Shown piece by piece: positions 1 to 6,373 of a DNA stretch of 11,833 nucleotides. The first letter of the stretch is position 1. Each line of letters starts with the position of its first letter. A program made the position numbers and the translations under genes. The notes under the pieces were generated by a model. It worked only from the letters and a program-made list of their open reading frames with translations. It ran no database searches and had not been told where the DNA came from. Source of the DNA: Clostridia bacterium (GTDB lineage Bacteria > Bacillota > Clostridia > Oscillospirales > CAG-272); assembly GCA_017452565.1 (NCBI GenBank), contig JAFTMF010000085.1, forward strand, positions 1 to 11,833, given 5' to 3'.

Positions 1-33
1 AGAAAATTCCTCTATTCAAAAGTGGAATTTTCT
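1..33. promoter_or_regulatory. Inverted repeat upstream of lipoprotein gene; operator or upstream terminator
   Basis: Positions 1-10 (agaaaattcc) and 24-33 (ggaattttct) are perfect inverted repeats separated by 13 nt. The right arm ends exactly where the extended -10 element begins, so a dimeric repressor bound here would cover the -35 zone. Alternatively, this is an AT-rich terminator hairpin of a gene left of the window. No T-tract follows the right arm, which slightly favours an operator. The sequence alone cannot decide. Confidence 0.4.
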
Positions 34-41
34 GCTATAAT
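33..41 (+). promoter_or_regulatory. Extended -10 promoter for the lipoprotein gene
   Basis: TGCTATAAT at 33-41 is a consensus extended -10 element (TGn plus TATAAT at 36-41). No good -35 hexamer is found at 16-18 nt; the best partial match lies around 13-20. Extended -10 promoters tolerate a weak -35. It sits 27 bp before the ATG, which leaves a short leader carrying the ribosome binding site AAGGAGG at 57-63, 5 nt before the start codon. Confidence 0.6.
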
Positions 42-68
42 GAAAAAAACACTACTAAGGAGGATCTG

Positions 69-2084
69 ATGAACCGTTTACTGCGATCTGCATCTATTTG
101 GCTGGCAGCACTGCTGCTGACCGCCTGTACCGCTGCGCCTGCCGTCACCACCCGGACGACTACAAGTGCGCCGCTCTCCTCTTCGACGGCAACCTCCGCC
201 GTCACCTCCACCGATCCCCTGCCTCCCAAGACCGATCCCCCCTCTACTCTGCCCGAAACGATCCCTCCCGCTACCGATACGCCTCCCGAAACCGTTCCCA
301 CTCCTCCCGAAACCGTTCCCACTCCTCCCGAGCCGGTAGTATTCCCCTCTTGGAACGGGCGCGAGGATATTGAACTGCTCGCTGTCCCCGATTCCTCGGG
401 CGAGCTGATGGAAATAAGCCAATTCGGGGATGAAATTCTCCTCTCCTTTGCTACGATGGACGGCGATAGCGACGGCTTTATCTCGGCATTCGTGCAGATT
501 CTGAATCTTACTACGGGAGTGCTTTCCGACCCCATTTCTCTTCCCTCTCCCAACTTTGTGGCATCTTTCTTGGAGAACGGCAAGATTTGCCTCTGCGACT
601 CCATGGATGGGATCGCTGCGGTTTACGATCGCGCGGGCAATCAGCTATTTAGCTTTGTCAGCGGTAATACGGAGGGGACGCTTTATCTGGATCCCACCGG
701 CGACGGTACGCTCTGGTGCTACGGATGGGACTCCACGATGCTCACAAGAGTACCGCTGGGCGGTGGAATCGCACAGCGGATCGACCTTCCCCCATCCGAA
801 ATGGGCTACGTCGAATGTCATCGCGACGGCGTGCTTTATTACACCGCTTGGAACGGTGAATACTCTACCCATTACGCCATCACCGCAGACGGAGAGAGCT
901 CCTATATAGAGATCCCCGAACTCTATTATTGGTCGGAGGGGTATCTTTACACTGATACACAGCCCAATCGGATTATTGATCTTGCCGATCTCAATACCGT
1001 TTATCGGATTCACAGCGAAGATCCCATCAATTGGATCGCCGCACCCATTGGAGACGCTCTACTGGTAGAATGCTATATCTCGGAAGAAGATTATATGGAC
1101 AGTTACTCCTATTATGAGGTGCTGGATTTCAGAAATGGCATTTATTATCCTATTTTACCCACTGAGCCTTTTCAGTTTTTCAACCATTTCTACTCCTCCG
1201 AGGAGGGCGTGATCTACTTTGCCACAGGACGATATAACGATGATTGGCTGACTACCGATCTTCAGATCTGCCGTTGGAATTATCTCCATGACGGCAAAGA
1301 GATCGAGGTGGAAGTGCTGCAAACAGACTCTGTCCCCGACGAAAACAAGATCATCGCCCAGCGAATTTTCGAGAAATGGGGAGTCAACGTCTACTATCAG
1401 CCCAACCTGCTCCATTTGGTGGCCTCTGACTACAGCGCGGAGGCTGTGAACGATTCCGAACTGCTCCGGCAGCATCTGCTGCAGCTGGAGGAGGCACTTG
1501 CCGCATATCCCGAAGGATTCTTCGACGATCTTTGTTACGGCGACTACACCCATCTGGAGATCTATCTCTGCGGAACGCTCACACCCCTGACTCCCGAAGG
1601 CATCACCACGGCAGAAGCCATTGCCAATACCCGCGGATCTGCTATTGTCATCGGCGTGAACGTCTATTATCTGGAAGGTGAATATCCCCGTGTGCTTGCT
1701 CACGAGCTGCTCCACTGTATGGAACGGCGCATCGATCAAATCGACGTGGACATTCTCGGCGAGTGGATCGCCCTCACTCCCGGCGGACACGATGCCTACT
1801 ATTACTCCTACCACGATGAAAACGGCGATGAAATGAACGATTTCACTCATACATACTACTTCGAGGACGATCCTGCCAACGCTTATTTCGTAGATGCTTA
1901 TTCCAAATCCTTCCCCACCGAGGATCGGGCGCGGATCTTTGAGAAGCTGGTAGAATCGGGAGGAGATCCCTACTTCGCCGATTCCCCTGTGATGCTGGAA
2001 AAAGCACGCACACTCTGCAGAATCATTCGGGAACACTTCCCCAGCGTTGCCGCTCTGGATCACGCTTCGTGGGAGGTTCGGTAA
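69..2084 (+). CDS. Lipoprotein with Pro/Thr linker, beta-rich body and HELLH metallopeptidase-like C-terminus
   Basis: This 671-residue protein has a type II signal peptide (Arg at 3 and 6, hydrophobic 8-17) ending in the lipobox LTAC, with lipidation expected at Cys20. It should therefore be anchored on the outer face of the membrane. Residues 21-92 are a Thr/Ser then Pro-rich linker, including PPETVPT repeated in tandem. Residues about 95-430 are rich in short beta-type segments with Gly-Asp turns and aromatics (LWCYGWD, GVLYYTAWNG), suggesting a propeller-like fold. Residues about 435-671 contain AHELLHCMERR: H545 and H549 fit zinc ligands and E546 the catalytic base of an HExxH zincin. 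A downstream acidic site, TEDRAR (E618), is a candidate third ligand. The start follows AAGGAGG with 5-nt spacing. No substrate can be named. The lipoprotein call is strong, the peptidase activity is inferred from the motif, and the propeller is a guess from composition. Confidence 0.9.
   Translation: MNRLLRSASIWLAALLLTACTAAPAVTTRTTTSAPLSSSTATSAVTSTDPLPPKTDPPSTLPETIPPATDTPPETVPTPPETVPTPPEPVVFPSWNGREDIELLAVPDSSGELMEISQFGDEILLSFATMDGDSDGFISAFVQILNLTTGVLSDPISLPSPNFVASFLENGKICLCDSMDGIAAVYDRAGNQLFSFVSGNTEGTLYLDPTGDGTLWCYGWDSTMLTRVPLGGGIAQRIDLPPSEMGYVECHRDGVLYYTAWNGEYSTHYAITADGESSYIEIPELYYWSEGYLYTDTQPNRIIDLADLNTVYRIHSEDPINWIAAPIGDALLVECYISEEDYMDSYSYYEVLDFRNGIYYPILPTEPFQFFNHFYSSEEGVIYFATGRYNDDWLTTDLQICRWNYLHDGKEIEVEVLQTDSVPDENKIIAQRIFEKWGVNVYYQPNLLHLVASDYSAEAVNDSELLRQHLLQLEEALAAYPEGFFDDLCYGDYTHLEIYLCGTLTPLTPEGITTAEAIANTRGSAIVIGVNVYYLEGEYPRVLAHELLHCMERRIDQIDVDILGEWIALTPGGHDAYYYSYHDENGDEMNDFTHTYYFEDDPANAYFVDAYSKSFPTEDRARIFEKLVESGGDPYFADSPVMLEKARTLCRIIREHFPSVAALDHASWEVR
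282..332 (+). repeat. 21-bp in-frame tandem repeat in the lipoprotein linker
   Basis: Two identical 21-bp units (282-302 and 303-323) are followed by a partial third (324-332). They encode the heptapeptide PPETVPT twice and then PPE. The repeat is in frame and lies in the flexible Pro/Thr spacer between the lipidated cysteine and the folded domain. Copy number could vary between strains and alter how far the domain stands from the membrane. Confidence 0.85.
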
Positions 2085-2093
2085 GGGAAAACG

Positions 2094-2125
2094 CTAAGGG
2101 AACTTTTTGAAAAAAGTTCCCTTAG
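2094..2125. terminator. Perfect 15-bp palindrome, probable bidirectional terminator
   Basis: Arms 2094-2108 (ctaagggaacttttt) and 2111-2125 are perfectly complementary around a 2-nt GA loop, starting 9 bp after the lipoprotein stop. Both arms carry A5/T5 runs next to a GGGAAC/GTTCCC stem. On either strand the transcript would fold into a stable hairpin, but without a separate U-tail. Its place between convergent genes suits a shared terminator. The exact symmetry would also fit a dispersed palindromic repeat. Confidence 0.6.
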
Positions 2126-2150
2126 AAACCCTCCAAAACTTTATTCATAA

Positions 2151-2170
2151 GACGGCGAATACTCGCCGTC
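2151..2170. terminator. Small 8-bp hairpin between convergent genes
   Basis: gacggcga (2151-2158) pairs with tcgccgtc (2163-2170) around a 4-nt loop. On the minus strand it is followed by TTATGAATAAAG, an AT-rich stretch, so it could contribute to termination of the leftward transcript that ends with the kinase gene. This call rests only on structure and position. Confidence 0.4.
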
Positions 2171-2189
2171 CCCATGATATACACAAACT

Positions 2190-2259
2190 AAGCCCGACGA
2201 GTATGATATGCATCCAAAAGTCAGACACTTTGGAGTTGCATATCACACCCGTCGGGCTT
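2190..2259. repeat. 70-nt interrupted palindrome
   Basis: aagcccgacg (2190-2199) pairs with cgtcgggctt (2250-2259). After two single mismatches the pairing resumes with tgatatgca (2204-2212) against tgcatatca (2237-2245). Past a small asymmetric bulge it continues with ccaaa (2214-2218) against tttgg (2229-2233), leaving a 10-nt apical loop. This is longer and more elaborate than an ordinary terminator stem. It could be a structured RNA end, a terminal hairpin of a miniature mobile element, or a two-part terminator for the convergent transcripts. No coding function is evident. Confidence 0.7.
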
Positions 2260-2386
2260 TATAATAGCTGGGGTGGGGGCAAGGACACCTTCCCCGTTTC
2301 CAACGCACACAATCAGATAGTCGAAGCGGCTCGCACAGCCTCTCCCCTCGTGGTATGCAAAAACGATTCGCACTCACTCCCCCCGA

Positions 2387-3253
2387 TTACCAAAACAATT
2401 CGGCTGCAGCAATTGTGCGGAGGAGTTCGGGCTCTACTTTGTCTCTGCCGTAGGCGTCTAAGAAGCGGTTGGTGTAGCGGTCGGTTCCCAGATTGAAGCA
2501 TAGGCTCCAGATTGCCCAGAACAGATCCATATGGCGATCGCCCAGTCCTGCGTTGCCAAGATCGATCAGGCCGCTGAATCTGCCGTTGTGGAAGAGGACG
2601 TTGGGCAGGCAGAAGTCGCCGTGAATCAGCACGTCCGACTTCAGATAGCCGCGATTCTTCTCCACAATCGCCCACGCTTCTTCTTTAGATCCAAAGGGAT
2701 GGGGAGGCATACCGACATAGATGGAGGTATCGTACCGTCCCGCATCGTGGGAGCGGGTAATCTGCTCCAGATACAGGGACGTCCGATCACCGCCGGTATA
2801 GCCGGTAGGATCAGTGCTGTGGAGGACTTGCAGTGCTTCGGCAAGCCGGTCACACAAAACCTCGGGGTCATCCAGCAGACTGCGGTCGGTGCAATCCTCG
2901 CCGGGAACTCTGCGGGTGAGCAGCCAATCCTGATCGGCGGGATCACGGAAGGGATAGAAGCAGGTCATCAGCTCGTCCCATTTTTGGGGATCCCATTCTT
3001 GGTTTTTCGCGGGAATATAGGCCACCACCTCAGCGGCAAGTCCTTTTTCGTGGAAGAAACGGGTCATTTCCGCCTCGCGCTGTAATTTACCGGGAGGGGT
3101 GGCTTTCAAAAAGTAACCGCCGTCCCGATCAATGTAGATTACGTTGGAATATTTTGAGAATTTGGCAGAATAAAGCTGTGTCCCTTCCATCAGTGAACGG
3201 AACTGTTCGGGATACCGTTCCAGCTCGGGTTCTTCGATGAGTCTTCGTCTCAT
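2387..3253 (-). CDS. APH(3')-like phosphotransferase family kinase
   Basis: The 288-residue protein has the kinase-like fold signature of the aminoglycoside phosphotransferase family, which transfers phosphate from a nucleotide triphosphate to a small-molecule hydroxyl. Visible motifs are Lys50 in YFLKATP (nucleotide-binding lysine), IHGDFCLPN at 210-218 (catalytic D213, metal-binding N218) and IDLGNAGLGDR at 230-240 (metal-binding D231). The spacings of 5 and 18 residues from the catalytic Asp match those of APH(3')-IIIa (D190, N195, D208). The length is near the usual 260-300 residues, and the chain ends in an acidic/aromatic ELFW tail, resembling the short acidic-aromatic terminus of APH(3') enzymes. 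The ATG at 3253 is chosen over upstream in-frame codons because GGAGG sits just before it. It lies 73 bp after the 143-residue gene, on the same strand. The substrate is unknown; drug resistance is possible but not shown. Confidence 0.85.
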   Translation of the reverse strand: MRRRLIEEPELERYPEQFRSLMEGTQLYSAKFSKYSNVIYIDRDGGYFLKATPPGKLQREAEMTRFFHEKGLAAEVVAYIPAKNQEWDPQKWDELMTCFYPFRDPADQDWLLTRRVPGEDCTDRSLLDDPEVLCDRLAEALQVLHSTDPTGYTGGDRTSLYLEQITRSHDAGRYDTSIYVGMPPHPFGSKEEAWAIVEKNRGYLKSDVLIHGDFCLPNVLFHNGRFSGLIDLGNAGLGDRHMDLFWAIWSLCFNLGTDRYTNRFLDAYGRDKVEPELLRTIAAAELFW

Positions 3254-3326
3254 TTTTCTTCCTCCTTTGGCGACGATAGCTCCCTCGCTTCGCCGCACTT
3301 TTGAGCTCTTATAATGCAGTCTTTGC

Positions 3327-3758
3327 TCAAATCCCCTGCAGGAAAAAGCCGTTGTACTCGCCTGCCGCTCGCTCCAGCCAAGGGAGCAGGATCTCCCACT
3401 CCGGCGGGCGGTCTGCACGGATTCGCTCTATCATCGCAGCTGTTTGCGCCTTAGAGTAGTAGTTGGGGGCAAAATAGCAGAACTCACCCAAATCGCCGTC
3501 GGGCTCGTAAGTCTCCTTCAGATAGGGGAGATAGTGATCCATCAGGGCGTTTTGCCAATCCATATGCGCATAGAGCGAATCCTCCAGCCAATGCCGCTGA
3601 TAGTCCTTCGCCGCACGCTTGGCAGGCAGGTCTTTTTTGTAATACTGAAATTCGAAATATGCCGATCCGTGGCGCTCGCTGTAGGAGATAAACATTCGAT
3701 CGTGAGTTTTTGTCCACGGGACTTTTTGATCGGGGACTTTTTTCAAATAATACTTCAT
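3327..3758 (-). CDS. Hypothetical 143-residue protein, coupled to the upstream membrane protein
   Basis: I do not recognise this protein. It is soluble in appearance, with no signal peptide or membrane segment. It is rich in Tyr, Trp, Lys and Glu, with a Lys-rich N-terminus (MKYYLKKVPDQ) and a beta-like stretch SAYFEFQYYKKDLP near residues 32-45. The remainder looks helical (KRAAKDYQRHWLEDSLYAHMDW). Its ATG overlaps the TGA of the preceding two-TM gene in an ATGA arrangement (3755-3758), so translation is very likely coupled and the two products may act together. The kinase gene follows 73 bp downstream. Confidence 0.75.
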   Translation of the reverse strand: MKYYLKKVPDQKVPWTKTHDRMFISYSERHGSAYFEFQYYKKDLPAKRAAKDYQRHWLEDSLYAHMDWQNALMDHYLPYLKETYEPDGDLGEFCYFAPNYYSKAQTAAMIERIRADRPPEWEILLPWLERAAGEYNGFFLQGI

Positions 3759-4711
3759 ATTTCGGTTTCCTGCTCCGGTTCCATCTCGGCTAATTTAGCC
3801 AGCGGTGCGGAGATTTCGTCGGGGAGCGCGGCAAGGGTCAGCTCCTCCCGTTGATCGTTGGTAGTGGCAGAGTCCAGCTGCAGATAGACCTTCCCTTCCC
3901 ACACAACGAACCACAAATCGAAGGACACGATGCCATCCTTGCTGTACGATTCGATGGCGATAGTGGTGTAAGTTTCGGGGATCACTTTTTCGGTAGGCAG
4001 GCTCGCCTTGTCCAGCTTCAGATAGGCTTGCATTGCTGCCGATGCCTCTTCGGAGAGCGCAACCCCTTGGGGCTCCTCATCCCATTCTACCGACGCATAA
4101 TCATAATATTTCCATTCCAGCGCCTCGCCATTATAGTAAGAGAGGATTTTATCCTTCTCTTCAACCGGTGCAAAGAGCACGTCCAGACCGTTCCAGATCA
4201 AGTCGAAGTCCTGACTGTTTTGAAGCCGGTAATAGTTTCCGGTGAGATAGCCGTTGAGCAGACCGGGGGTTTTATAAGTAAACACGGCGTCTGCCAGCGT
4301 ACTGCATACCTTTTCGTTGACGTTCAAGGGCAGCGCCTCATACACAACGCCGTCAGCGGTGAACCGTTCATTCTGATAGCCGGCTTCTTCAATGACGATG
4401 TCGGTTTTCACGTATCCGCTCCCGGGGAGCGCGTGGGTCAGAAACAGGTATCCGCCCCAAATGCCGCAAACCAGCGCAAATACCCCCGATGCCACCGTCA
4501 GCACGGTGAAAAGCATCACGCGAGAGACTCTGTGTCCACGATGCCCCTTATGAGAGCTTTTCTTGTTGGACTGGGAGTGAGAACCGGAGCGGGAATGGGA
4601 GTGCTTGCGCTTTTTCAAGGCTGCTTTTCTGCCAAGCAGTCCGCAGATTACGCCTGCAATACCTGCTAAGGTTAAAACGGTGAGTATGATAATGGAAATA
4701 AGTAGGTTCAT
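3755..4711 (-). CDS. Two-TM protein with His/Ser/Lys-rich loop and extracytoplasmic C-terminal domain
   Basis: The 318-residue protein has a first hydrophobic helix at about 3-27, a strongly basic linker at 28-64 and a second helix at about 65-91. The linker is dominated by His, Ser, Lys, Arg and Gly, with His at 37, 39, 45, 54, 57 and 60. A domain of about 225 residues follows (95-318). By the positive-inside rule the basic loop should be cytoplasmic and both ends outside. The C-terminal domain is acidic, rich in Tyr and Trp, and ends in EPEQETEI; no catalytic motif stands out. The ATG is preceded by AAGGAAGA with about 8-nt spacing. It is the first gene of a three-gene run (membrane protein, unknown, kinase) and begins after a GC hairpin that likely ends the previous transcript. 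No family could be assigned. Confidence 0.75.
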   Translation of the reverse strand: MNLLISIIILTVLTLAGIAGVICGLLGRKAALKKRKHSHSRSGSHSQSNKKSSHKGHRGHRVSRVMLFTVLTVASGVFALVCGIWGGYLFLTHALPGSGYVKTDIVIEEAGYQNERFTADGVVYEALPLNVNEKVCSTLADAVFTYKTPGLLNGYLTGNYYRLQNSQDFDLIWNGLDVLFAPVEEKDKILSYYNGEALEWKYYDYASVEWDEEPQGVALSEEASAAMQAYLKLDKASLPTEKVIPETYTTIAIESYSKDGIVSFDLWFVVWEGKVYLQLDSATTNDQREELTLAALPDEISAPLAKLAEMEPEQETEI

Positions 4712-4764
4712 AATTGATCTTCCTTTGCTGCTACGTAGATATTGTAATGATATGATGTTGTCCC

Positions 4765-4789
4765 GGCGGGCTCAGAACCTGAGCCCGCC
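4765..4789 (-). terminator. GC-rich hairpin after the zinc-ribbon gene
   Basis: ggcgggctcag (4765-4775) and ctgagcccgcc (4779-4789) are perfect 11-bp arms around a 3-nt loop, 19 bp beyond the zinc-ribbon stop. The stem is very stable, but no T-tract follows on the minus strand, so it is an imperfect intrinsic terminator. It could act with a termination factor or protect an mRNA 3' end. The rest of the 96-bp gap (4712-4807) shows an AT-rich stretch that may hold the promoter for the next gene, but no hexamer pair with good spacing. Confidence 0.6.
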
Positions 4790-4807
4790 TACCGTCTGTT
4801 GATGAAA

Positions 4808-5188
4808 TCAATACTTGTCTTCCGACTTGATTTCGGTTACCTTTTGACCGCATTGGGTGCAATACCGCACGTCACTGACCATTGCAAAGACCTCCCAAGT
4901 CAACTGGCAATTAGTGCACACGTACTTATGTACCCTGGGACGCGGTCCGTAGATGCACTGCATCACGTTCCGATACGGTGCAAACTTTCCCTCTCCCCGT
5001 TTGGTTCCGCACTTACGGCAATACCGATCTTCCTCGCCAAGCAGGCTGGTACAATTGCCGCATCTGCCTCTGTAATCCACAAGGAGCTCGCCATCGTTTG
5101 TGGAACCGCAACACGGACAACGCCAATCGTGGCGTCCCAGCATTGCACCGCAGGAGTAACAAGATCTGAATTTCTCTTCCGCTTTCAT
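4808..5188 (-). CDS. Triple zinc-ribbon protein
   Basis: This 126-residue protein contains three Cys4 modules. The first is C10xxC13 with C24/C26/C27 (the end reads CPCCG). The second is C43xxC46 with C57xxC60 (CGNC and CRKCG). The third is C91xxC94 with C110xxC113 (CTNC and CTQCGQ). Each resembles a zinc ribbon of the double-zinc-ribbon type common in bacterial adaptor or nucleic-acid-binding proteins. There is no enzyme domain and no membrane helix. The start ATG follows AAAGGA at about 9-nt spacing. It lies 61 bp after the radical SAM gene in the same direction and is probably cotranscribed with it. Roles could include protein-protein scaffolding or nucleic acid binding; the sequence does not discriminate. 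C26 makes the first module five-cysteine rich, so its exact ligands are uncertain. Confidence 0.8.
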   Translation of the reverse strand: MKAEEKFRSCYSCGAMLGRHDWRCPCCGSTNDGELLVDYRGRCGNCTSLLGEEDRYCRKCGTKRGEGKFAPYRNVMQCIYGPRPRVHKYVCTNCQLTWEVFAMVSDVRYCTQCGQKVTEIKSEDKY

Positions 5189-5249
5189 ATGTTGATTTCC
5201 TTTCTGCTCTGTCTACTGTATATTCGTTCATTGATTTTTGAATCGATTA

Positions 5250-6344
5250 TCACTGCGTTTCGTCCGATTGCGCAAAGCATAGCATCGGACGGTTGCAATC
5301 GTAGTCCCAAGTATGCGCAGAGTCGCCGCCGCAATAGAGACGCTCCCGGCAGGTTTCGCAATCTCTGCATCCCGCCGTCCGATCCTTCCGAAATTCCCGG
5401 AAGCGATGGTACCAAGCCTCCGAAAAACGATCGGTGGCAATATTGCCCTGCACCAGCTCGGGACGGCGCTGAATGTCCAGGCAGGAATAAATATCGCCAT
5501 TGCACAGGATGCTTGCAACGTAGATGCCCGATCCGCAAATGAAATAATTGTCCCGCACTTCCCGTTCGTAGGCGGGAGTGAGATAGTGGGAGCAGCCGTA
5601 GCAGACGTCCAACTCCCCGCTTCGGGGATCGTATCGCTTTTGACGGATAAAATCCAGTAGACTCCTTAACTGGACGTGCGTCAGGAGCAATTCGGGATGC
5701 TCCAATGCTCTGCCGATGGGCTCGATATTGATCACTCGCCAGGATTCCACCTTCCAGTCCAGCATCAACTGCCAAATAGCGTTCAGTTCCTCATAATTCT
5801 GCCGATGCACTACGGTGGTCACCTGCACCGGCAGGCCGGCACCGTGTAGTGCGTGAATGGCCTCCACCGTTTTTTGATAGCTGTTCACTCCCCCGCTCCC
5901 GCCTCGGAAGCGATTATGGCTCTCCTCCAATCCATCCAGACTCAGGGTGATGCTATCCACTCTCCATCGACGGAGCTGACGGGCCATATTCGAATCAATC
6001 AGCGTTCCGTTGGTGGTCATTCCGCAAGAAAAGCCCAAATCGCGGATTGCTTCCGCAATGCGGCCAAATGCCGGATGCATCAGCGGCTCGCCTCCCGTAA
6101 GACAGATCATCACGGATGCGGGATCGAAATCTTCTGCCACCGTTTCCAGCGTGCGGATCAGCAAATCCGCATCCAAACGGGTGCTGTGCTCCACCGAGCA
6201 GCTGCTGCCGCAATGCACGCAGGCTAAATTGCACTGGTCGGTGAGTTCTACGAATAAGTATGTTAATCGGGGATTTTGCCGCAGATAGTCCCGATAGCGG
6301 GCAAGCTCTGCAAGATCCTCGTATTTGATTTCATCACGAGTCAC
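5250..6344 (-). CDS. Radical SAM enzyme with SPASM domain
   Basis: The 364-residue protein has the radical SAM motif C38NLAC42VHC45, which binds the [4Fe-4S] cluster that cleaves S-adenosylmethionine, and GGEP at 84-87, which contacts the SAM amino group. Further core signatures include TTNGT at 110-114 and SLDG at 135-138. From about residue 248 a SPASM-like Cys-rich domain follows, with cysteines at 270, 281, 288, 326, 329, 332, 338, 350 and 356 (including CRDCETC and LYCGG). This domain normally carries auxiliary Fe-S clusters. Relatives modify peptides or proteins, as in sulfatase maturation or RiPP crosslinking. The start is GTG at 6344, with GGAGGA 7 nt upstream. No precursor peptide or sulfatase is visible in the window, so the substrate is unknown. 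C49 after the motif (CGSSC) is an extra cysteine. It sits 29 bp after the HD hydrolase gene, probably in one operon. Confidence 0.92.
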   Translation of the reverse strand: MTRDEIKYEDLAELARYRDYLRQNPRLTYLFVELTDQCNLACVHCGSSCSVEHSTRLDADLLIRTLETVAEDFDPASVMICLTGGEPLMHPAFGRIAEAIRDLGFSCGMTTNGTLIDSNMARQLRRWRVDSITLSLDGLEESHNRFRGGSGGVNSYQKTVEAIHALHGAGLPVQVTTVVHRQNYEELNAIWQLMLDWKVESWRVINIEPIGRALEHPELLLTHVQLRSLLDFIRQKRYDPRSGELDVCYGCSHYLTPAYEREVRDNYFICGSGIYVASILCNGDIYSCLDIQRRPELVQGNIATDRFSEAWYHRFREFRKDRTAGCRDCETCRERLYCGGDSAHTWDYDCNRPMLCFAQSDETQ

Positions 6345-6373
6345 GTTCTGTTCCTCCGCAGATTGTCATTGAA

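Larger units (their letters stand above)
2085..2386. other. Convergent intergenic region rich in inverted repeats
   Basis: This roughly 300-bp gap separates the lipoprotein stop from the kinase stop. It holds the 2094-2125 palindrome, the 2151-2170 hairpin and the 2190-2259 palindrome. A further small GC hairpin lies at 2276-2295 (gggg-c-aagg / cctt-cccc around a 3-nt loop). From about 2296 to 2386 no clear structure was found. Open frames cross part of it on both strands, but none has a convincing start with a ribosome binding site, so no gene is called. The density of symmetric sequence suggests a terminator cluster or a small non-autonomous repeat element. Confidence 0.6.

Noticed and set aside
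282..332. Short tandem repeats as a possible CRISPR or VNTR array
   Set aside because: The units are directly adjacent, in frame and inside a Pro/Thr linker, so they are a coding repeat.
1155..2063. A 302-codon open frame on the minus strand
   Set aside because: It is antisense to the lipoprotein, whose lipobox and HELLH motif prove the plus-strand frame.
2107..2496. A 129-codon open frame crossing the palindromes and the end of the kinase gene
   Set aside because: It starts inside the 2094-2125 palindrome, has no ribosome binding site and runs antisense into the kinase gene.
3253..3418. A longer N-terminus for the kinase (55 extra codons)
   Set aside because: The upstream start lacks a ribosome binding site, overlaps the end of the previous gene and encodes a low-quality basic stretch; GGAGG marks the later ATG.
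3851..4669. A 272-codon open frame on the plus strand
   Set aside because: It is antisense to the two-TM gene, which has a good ribosome binding site, a membrane topology and a coupled downstream gene.
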